Assembly (NCBI RefSeq): GCF_032118995.1
Contig: NC_092663.1
Location: 8,866,001 to 8,930,000 of the forward strand
DNA: 64,000 nucleotides
Direction of reading: 5' to 3'
DNA from: Asterias amurensis
Lineage: Eukaryota > Echinodermata > Asteroidea > Forcipulatida > Asteriidae
Every line of letters begins with the position of its first letter. The stretch's first letter is position 1. Below are positions 58,130 through 64,000 of this stretch, one piece after another. Under the pieces are notes generated by a model. That model saw nothing but the letters and a program-made list of their open reading frames with translations. It had not been told where the DNA came from and ran no database searches. Both the position numbers and the translations under genes were made by a program.

Positions 58130-58400
58130 ACGTACTCTCTAGCCGGACCCTTTCGAAAGTAGGTAAAGGGCCTCATTCTTTCCTGGGAAAAAAATATGAC
58201 CCAAACACTTGCACTCTGTGCATGCTGCCCTCACGTGATCGAATGGCATGTGACTCAATGTTTTCGTTTACGCAACATACTTCGTTCAAAAGCGTAGCTA
58301 TAAACTCCATTCAGCTCATGAGCTAGATCGCGTTAACATTATTGTCTTGTCATCGTGGTCATGGTCGATCGTCTGCTTCCTAGGTCCGTGGTTTAAAACA
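58130..58400 (+). promoter_or_regulatory. Likely promoter region of the cytochrome b561 gene
   Basis: This is single-copy-looking, CpG-bearing sequence (TCACGTGATCGA at 58232, TTACGCAA at 58268) between the palindromic elements ending at 58129 and the putative UTR exon. No clear TATA box is visible. The assignment rests only on position and base composition. Confidence 0.3.
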
Positions 58401-58487
58401 ATATCTGACACCAAACCTGCGAAAGGGAGAGTACGACTTGTCTTGTGCCTGTGAATCGTGGTTGTACGCGGCGGTGGTGGAACGAAT
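58400..58487 (+). other. Putative 5' UTR exon of the cytochrome b561 gene
   Basis: A CpG-containing stretch ends ACGAAT followed by a consensus donor GTAAGT at 58488, about 570 bases upstream of the acceptor at 59057. I infer a non-coding first exon; its 5' limit cannot be seen. A 206-codon open frame crosses this donor and the intron, but it shows no domain and ignores both splice sites, so I do not treat it as coding. Confidence 0.35.
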
Positions 58488-59057
58488 GTAAGTTTTCCCG
58501 CCTGTCACACACACAGGCAGGACAGACATGACAGACCTGGATTTTGGTGGTTCACATGGGTTGTGTGTCACTGTCCTCGATGGTTCTATCTTCTTCCTGC
58601 TGTTATTATGTATCGTTCCGGGTGGCTACTCTTACTAGAACTACAGTTAAAACGTAACGTCAACTCCATACAAAATGTTCTGCCCTTCATTAGTCCTACC
58701 CTTCATGTTCTTTTTTTAAATCAGATCTCGCAAAAACTTGGGACATATTTAAAAATAGTTCTAGCTGAGCTAGACTTTAAACAGTATAAAAGAGTGTTCC
58801 TTATCATGCAACGCGTATTTCATTTCATCAGGCAGTCAGGTCTGGTTTGCTCAATGGTTTATTCCCTGTATTCCACGTCCCTGGACCTCTGTGGACCCTG
58901 TTCGACTCCCGGACTGGCTTCTTGCATGCCAAGTGGATTGGTGGTTCAGTCAGGGGTTCTAAAACTGAAATTTCTTGGTGTGGTTTTGGTGTTTTCCACT
59001 ATAGATTCAGCTAAGTTATTTTGTTTTAAAAATATTGATTTCTTATTAATATTCCAG

Positions 59058-59293
59058 ATAACCTTACTCAGCAGTTAGTAAAAGAAACAGACATACCATT
59101 TTGACGATGCCATACACGATGTCACTGGTTGTTCTCCTACTCCTGGTCGAGTTAGTGGGCCTGACCGTCGTTGGACTTGGCATAACTTGGTTTGCTAAGT
59201 ACGGTGGGGGATTCGCTCTGGACAAGACAGGGAAAGAATTCAACCTTCATCCAGTGTTCATGGCTCTTGGTTTCCTGTTCTTCAATGGAAATT
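59058..59293 (+). CDS. Cytochrome b561 exon with start codon (first coding exon)
   Basis: The acceptor is a pyrimidine-rich stretch ending ATTCCAG at 59057. The exon carries 49 nt of 5' UTR, the ATG at 59107 and codons 1-62 plus one base, and stops at donor GTGAGT (59294). It encodes the first helix (residues about 5-28), a KYGGGFALDKTGKEF loop, and the start of the haem-binding second helix with H48. Confidence 0.9.
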
Positions 59294-62200
59294 GTGAGTA
59301 AATAAAGATAGCTTTTCAGGGCCAAAATTCGTAGAGCTTGCTTTTAAAAGCACAAAAAGTAGCTAAGCAAAATAGATGTTGCTAAACAGAATAATATTAA
59401 TTTTCTTTTTTACCCATACACAGATGTGCGTTAGTACTGTATACTCAGTACTTTCCCGAGTCCTGTGAAAAAATCTCACAGGTAAATCACTCGGCTGGGA
59501 TTCGAACCCTCAACCCTTGCAATTCTAGAGCAGTGTCTTACCAACTAGACTACCGAGGTTGCCCGGTAGCTAGAGGCAGTTCGAATCCTATGTTTTGGCA
59601 GCGGGTACCGCAACGATATAATAGATGTTAAATTTGCATCGGGGATAAAGAATATTAAGTTTGGTTTTATAACCAAAATAAGGTTACCAGCCAATGGTTG
59701 GTATCCTGCCCATTTTGCTCTAAATAATACGTTGTTAAGCGATACTTTCTGCTTTAAGCAGCTCTCTGAAATTGGACCCAGGTTTTATAGGGGCTTCGAC
59801 AGCGCAGCCTATGCACTGTTCTCATTTTCAATAGACCGATCCATTAGGCTCCGCCCACAATGCATGTGTGTGCAAGAACATGTGAGCCTCTCCAATGCCT
59901 TTCTGCACAACTCTATCGCGCGCGCCAAGCGTACGCGCACACATGTCGGACTTGATTTGTCATACCTTCCTTGCATTGTGATTTGTCAATACGCAATGGG
60001 GAGGAGCTTAATGGATCGGCTATTGTTTAGTGACATGGCAGCAGGGCCCGGCTTTCACAAAGCAAAATTAAAGTTTGATCATTCAATTATTTAATTTCAG
60101 AGTGATCCTAGAAAAAGTGCTTTACCGATTGAGCTTTCTTGCCCCTTATATTGGCAGTTTCCCTATTTTGTCAACATCTTTGTCAATAGACCAGTTCTAT
60201 CAAGAAAATAACAAACCTGCACTATTGGGGATCTTAATTTGAATTAATGAATAAATAGTCAGTGGAGTTTTGTTTCAACCTTATTCTGCAGAGTCTTTCT
60301 CAAAGGCTCTGTTAGTGTCGAAACAGCATACCATCACCTATTTCATTGCATTTATACCATAGGACCTTTAGGTTGGGAAGCAGTTTGCAAACAGCTAATT
60401 CTACTTTCTCTTGTTTTTATTTTGGTTACCTTAATAGCTCTGATGACGTACCGTATTCTTGGAAACAACGTCCATCGCCTGTTCGCAAAGATCGTTCATT
60501 TTCTGTTGCAACTGGTGGCTCTGATCTGTGCATCCTTCGGCCTTGCCTGTGTGTTCCAGTTTCATAACGCTAATAGCATCCCAAACATGTACTCTCTACA
60601 TAGCTGGCTCGGGATTGCCACGTATTCCTTTTTCTGTCTGCAGGTAAAATAGAAGAGAGACCTGTGTCAATGTTTTCACAAATGTTTGTAACCAAGTCAT
60701 GTCAAGTCTATAACAATGGACCCTTCCCATGAAATATGCTAATTACATTCACGCATGCGTACAGACCCTGTTGGTTGGCAAACACCATAGAGTTGTGCAC
60801 TATGCAGACGCGATTGCGCTGCGTCTGCGTCACGCACCCATTAGCCGAGTACAAAACAGCGCGATGTTCCCTCATTTTGCCAACCAAAATGTTAGTGCGC
60901 ACGCGCTATGTGCAATTTACATATATCATGGGAAGGGTCAATTGAGGCTTTGCATGGTGAGGTATCAATGAATAATTTGGTCTGCAGTAACACTATGTGT
61001 ATACCTACTTGCTGGGCAGATTATGTTCTTTTGCGAACTTGTCTTGCATTATATTCTACTATTCATGGATTAGATTGTTTGTTGAATTTGTGAAATTTCT
61101 CTTCTACCGTACTGCAGAGTAGATTTTCAAAATTCAGGAGACTTCTTAGTTCTGAAAAAAACGGTCCTGCTTTTTAACTGCTACCTGTGCGGAAGGTAGA
61201 AAATCAGCCGGGACGACTACTTTTGCTCTATGGTAGATAGAGGGTACTCATTTGATTTTGTGAATTCAAGTCATCTTTGTTCCAGCCAAAACGAGTCACA
61301 AGCCAAACTTTCACAAATCAAGTCGAGTTAATAGTATTTGATAGGTGGACATACCTTTAAAGGCTCGTTGCCTTGGATCAGACGAGTTGGTCTTTGAAAA
61401 TCGTTTGTAACCATTTGATATAAAATGCATATGATTAGAAAGATGTTTTAAAAATAGAATATAATGATCCACACAAGTATCACTCAAAATTGTGTGGTTT
61501 TCCTTTTACCTCGTCGACTAACACGGTCGGCCATTTATGGGAGTCAAATTTTTGAATCCCATAGATGGCTGACTGTGTTCATTCGCTAAGTAAAAGGAAA
61601 ACCACGCAATTTTGAGGTAAATTTGTGTGGATTATTGTATCCTACTTTTAAAACATCTTTCTAACCAAATGTATTTCATAATAAACGGTTACAAAAGCTT
61701 TTCAAAGACCAACTCGACCGATCCAAGGCAACGTGTCCTTTAACTAACATTGTGGTGCCCCGACCCCCTTTTGATGTTAGTTTGCACTATACTCTCCCAT
61801 GTAATTAACTTTAGTGTCCTGTCATTTTCTCTTTCAGCTCCTCTTGGGTCTTACATTGTTCTTGATCATGGCCGTCTTCAGTCCGAATTCGATGACCAAC
61901 CTCCGGAAGTTTTATCTTCACTTTCACGTCTATGGAGGTGTGTTGATCTTTGTGATGGCCGGAGCAGCGTCCCTGCTTGGCACGGCAGAGAAAATCTCCT
62001 TCTCTATGTGAGTATCTTCCCTCGAATAGATGTAGACAAATATTAACTGAGCTCCTTTAAGACGTGTTAACTCTTTCACTGCCTGTTTTTGGGGGGCATT
62101 TTGAACCTAAAATAATAATAATAATAGCATACGTATAAAGCTCCTTTTCCAGCGGTTGCTAAGCGCTACAACAAAACAAATGAAAATGAGAACTGCCAAT

Positions 62201-63918
62201 CCAGTGCCTGATACAATAGGTGCATTCCAGTAGACCCCTTTAGGTTCGAATAGCTTTGGCGTCATTCCAGGGGCTCACCCCGGTCAGCCCCCAGTGCCCT
62301 GCTTGTGGAATGGGTCACTTGGGGGCTGGCCCCAGGTGCATGACGTCACTACGAGAGGGTGATTGATCGTGCGATTAGCTCTTGTCAGGGGCTCTGCCGA
62401 AGGAGCATTGCGGGGGTCAGCACAGGGAAGCTAATCAAACGCACTCAATGTTTGGTGTATTTACTTCATTAAATCAGCACTCCTGGAAAAGTCTGTGTTG
62501 GTTTTTGAAAAATAATATCAGAGCTGCTACCGGAAAAAATTCCTAGTACATTTTTCTTTGTTTAACTACCAAAAAAAAACTAATTTCAATCTGAAGGCTC
62601 ACTCAAAGCCTGAATACCAGAGCTCAGCACTGAGGCTTCGGACCTTCTTTTCACTTGAAACTGTGAAACTTTCAAACTCACTCGGCATTAAGCTTGGGCG
62701 ATATCTATTTATTTTATTCACGATATATCGCGATATTCGATATAATCGCGATTAATTAAATTTGACATCATCAGTCTTCAAACTCCAAGTGAAAGTTGTA
62801 GAAGAGACAGTCATAGCATAAGAGAGGTGTTCTAATGACCTATTCTATTGGTTTTACTCCAAACCTATGGGGTGCAAGATGTCTCATCTAGCAAATACAT
62901 CGCGATACTTAATCGATATCGCGATATATCGAGATGTATTGATATTTCGATTAAAACCAAATCCATCCGATATCGAAATCGTTTCCAAATTAATATCGCA
63001 ATATTCGATAATATCGTGATATCGCCCAAGCTTACTCGGCATATTTAAGAACAGTTTCAGAACTCGTCTCTATAATGATCCTTCTTGTTAACTCTACTTT
63101 CTAATTATGTGGTGCTACTTTCATTGCTTGTTGGTTGTTTTCATACATCAGTACCATGAGCGCCGCTTGCGGCAGATACCTGCGCTTTAAAGTCACCTGG
63201 AAATAGATTTTTTTTTTCTTTCAAACATAAGAGTATATGCTTATGAACAATAAAACAATTTTGTTAGTAATTGTTTGTCACGATTTATATGTTTAAAAAA
63301 TATGTTGTAAGTTGTTTGGGGGGCTGACTCCGCCTACCCCTTTTGTGACGTCAATCGAGGCAGACTTTGCTTGCAATGCATATAGTAAACACACATGCAA
63401 AGTACATGTACGTCCAAGTTGTGAGTTGGTACATTTCAAAAAGTGTTTTTCTGCATTCAGCAGCAATATACATGGTCGGCATTGCCGGAAAAAAAAAACA
63501 GGCAAAGTCTGCCTCGATTGACGTCACGAACATCGCCCTCTCGGGTCGGGGTCTACTCTTAAATTTGTAGATAACATAAGAACTGATTTTTTAAAACCTT
63601 AGTTAACTGTTTATTCACATTCCACTCATCAAAACACATATAATAGTGACAAAAGCTTTATTTTGAAAAATTACCACTTCCAGGTGACTTTAAAAGTTCA
63701 CATTATAACTGTTATTATATTATAATACATTTTACTGTTTCATTTCATGCAGCCAAAAGTACAGCCAGTTACCACCAGTTGCCATCGTGGCAAACTTTTT
63801 TGGCGTATTCACCATCCTCTTCGTTGGCCTGGTGTGCTACGTTCTGTATAGCGACAAATTCAAGACTGCCCCCAACACGGACAGGGAGTATAGAGAGCAG
63901 ATTAATGTGGAGCAGTAA
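59107..63918 (+). CDS. Cytochrome b561, ascorbate-dependent transmembrane reductase (complete, 4 coding exons)
   Basis: Coding exons are 59107-59293, 60438-60643, 61838-62007 and 63753-63918. Every intron is GT..AG and the phases (1, 0, 2) join without a break into 242 residues ending in TAA. The protein is a di-haem, six-helix membrane protein that passes electrons from cytosolic ascorbate across the membrane to ferric iron or monodehydroascorbate. The four family haem-ligand histidines are present: H48 in LHP, H83 in KIVHF, H117 in YSLHSW, and H161 in FHVYGG. The stretch NSIPNMYSLHSWLG resembles the duodenal cytochrome b (CYBRD1)/CYB561A3 branch more than the chromaffin-granule form, as I recall those sequences. 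Length fits the family (about 230-280). The ATG at 59107 follows a 49-nt leader after a good acceptor; an in-frame ATG at 59119 is the alternative. The C-terminus is a short polar tail (about 25 residues). Which paralogue it is remains uncertain. Confidence 0.93.
59319..59780. mobile_element. GGCCCAATTTCATAG MITE with a SINE inside, in cytochrome b561 intron
   Basis: Outer ends are GGGCCAAAATTCGTAGAGC and GCAGCTCTCTGAAATTGGACCC. Family sequence (GGTTACCAGCCAATGG) resumes at about 59680 after an inserted minus-strand SINE. Confidence 0.65.
59411..59640 (-). mobile_element. tRNA-derived SINE
   Basis: On the minus strand the head reads CGGGCAACCTCGGTAGTCTA with A box and GGTTCGAATCCCAGCCGAG with B box (59490-59563). 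The body continues with GATTTACCTGTGAG towards 59411. Confidence 0.7.
59829..60025. mobile_element. CAATAGACC MITE in cytochrome b561 intron
   Basis: Second copy of the family at 17046, CAATAGACCGATCCATTAGG to AATGGATCGGCTATTG, with the shared GTGAGCCTCTCCAATGCC block. Confidence 0.75.
60438..60643 (+). CDS. Cytochrome b561 second coding exon
   Basis: The acceptor AG is at 60436-60437 and the donor GTAAAA at 60644. The 206 nt plus the single base carried over give 69 codons. It encodes NSLMTYRIL, the helix with H83, and the YSLHSWLG helix with H117, two of the haem ligands. Confidence 0.92.
60717..60940. mobile_element. GACCCTTCCCATG MITE in cytochrome b561 intron
   Basis: Ends TGGACCCTTCCCATGAAATATG-like (60718) and CATGGGAAGGGTCA (60928). 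The inner GGTTGGCAAA / TTTTGCCAACC pair confirms the foldback. Confidence 0.75.
61358..61743. mobile_element. Foldback TTAAAG element in cytochrome b561 intron
   Basis: Second full copy of the foldback family, TTAAAGGCTCGTTGCC to GGCAACGTGTCCTTTAA, in the intron between the second and third coding exons. The arms have diverged from each other more than at 33572. Confidence 0.8.
61838..62007 (+). CDS. Cytochrome b561 third coding exon
   Basis: It follows a strong polypyrimidine acceptor (TTTTCTCTTTCAG) and ends at donor GTGAGT (62008). It encodes LLLGLTLFLIMAVFSP, the loop, HFHVYGG with the fourth haem histidine H161, and the AGAASLLGTAEKI helix end seen across the family. Confidence 0.92.
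62105..62180 (-). mobile_element. Probable LINE 3' tail in cytochrome b561 intron
   Basis: Minus strand GTAGCGCTTAGCAACCGCTG..GCTTTATACGTATGC then TATTATTATTATT fits the truncated LINE tail pattern. Confidence 0.4.
62689..63034. mobile_element. hAT-like MITE rich in ATATCG, in cytochrome b561 intron
   Basis: The target duplication CTCGGCAT is exact at 62681-62688 and 63035-63042. Ends are TAAGCTTGGGCGATAT / ATCGCCCAAGCTTA. It is the same family and internal order as 36732-37122, 346 bp long, and its perfect duplication suggests a fairly recent insertion. Confidence 0.88.
63187..63693. mobile_element. THAP-family TTAAAG element, non-autonomous short form (copy 4)
   Basis: 507 bp in the last intron of the cytochrome b561 gene. 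Left end TTAAAGTCACCTGG and right end CCAGGTGACTTTAA are exact inverted repeats with TTAA at both ends. The subterminal GACGTCAATCGAGGCAGA and CTCGATTGACGTCACGAAC blocks are shared with the tRNA-array copies, but the THAP coding part is almost entirely gone. Confidence 0.75.
63753..63918 (+). CDS. Cytochrome b561 last coding exon and stop
   Basis: It follows acceptor TTTCATGCAG and completes codon 188 in phase 2. It encodes the final helix (VAIVANFFGVFTILFVGLV) and a charged cytosolic tail ending INVEQ and TAA at 63916-63918. The 3' UTR continues to the window end; no AATAAA signal is visible in the 82 bases left. Confidence 0.92.
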
Positions 63919-64000
63919 GCGGGGTAAAGGGTACCAGACTTTCTTTGTGTGAAGTAAAAGTAATGTCTTACGCTTTGGGGATATTGAAAAAAAAAAAGTG

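Noticed and set aside
58458-59078. Longest open frame in the window (206 codons)
   Set aside because: It spans a good donor (58488) and a good acceptor (59057) of the cytochrome b561 leader, has no domain, and has composition unlike a protein. It is intron and UTR sequence.

Overview
This is a piece of animal nuclear DNA, most likely from an echinoderm and probably a sea star. The evidence is split, phase-consistent animal exons (a cytochrome b561 gene and the first coding exon of a TMEM198 gene), eukaryotic tRNA-Lys(CTT) genes, tRNA-derived SINEs, and a very dense load of short non-autonomous DNA transposons. The sea-star assignment rests on my recollection that the commonest repeat here (ends reading TTAAAG..GTGGACACTATTGG) is abundant in asteroid genomes. 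I could not search for it.

Layout. Positions 1-13600 are repeat-rich and largely gene-free, with a doubtful first exon near 2750 that runs into a decayed tandem repeat. At 13621-13930 on the minus strand is one well-formed exon (acceptor and GTAAGT donor) encoding the N-terminus and first membrane segment of TMEM198. The rest of that gene was not found and may lie in large introns or beyond position 1. Positions 14000-52900 are intergenic or intronic and are carpeted by MITEs: at least six families ending in TTAAAG..CTTTAA, a family ending GGGCCCAATTTCATAG, an ATATCG-rich hAT-like family with clean 8-bp target duplications, and a long-TIR Mutator-like element with a 9-bp duplication. SINEs, LINE 3' tails and local duplications add to this. 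Positions 52978-57365 hold a tRNA-Lys(CTT) array: eleven full or decayed copies in both orientations. They are carried on about 1.9-kb tandem units that also contain a TTAAAG-ended transposon with remnants of a THAP DNA-binding domain. Positions 57600-58490 look like a promoter region. From 59107 to 63918 on the plus strand lies a complete four-coding-exon cytochrome b561 gene (242 residues, all four haem-ligand histidines), with transposons in every intron.

The most interesting pattern is the transposon system. Many families otherwise unlike each other share the same terminal signature (TTAAAGG and close variants, with TTAA at both ends). That matches the published signature of Kolobok/T2-type elements. 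One such family carries THAP-domain fragments, which is what a Kolobok transposase would be expected to carry. This suggests one enzyme source moved most of the repeats in this window. No virus-like or LTR element was recognised.
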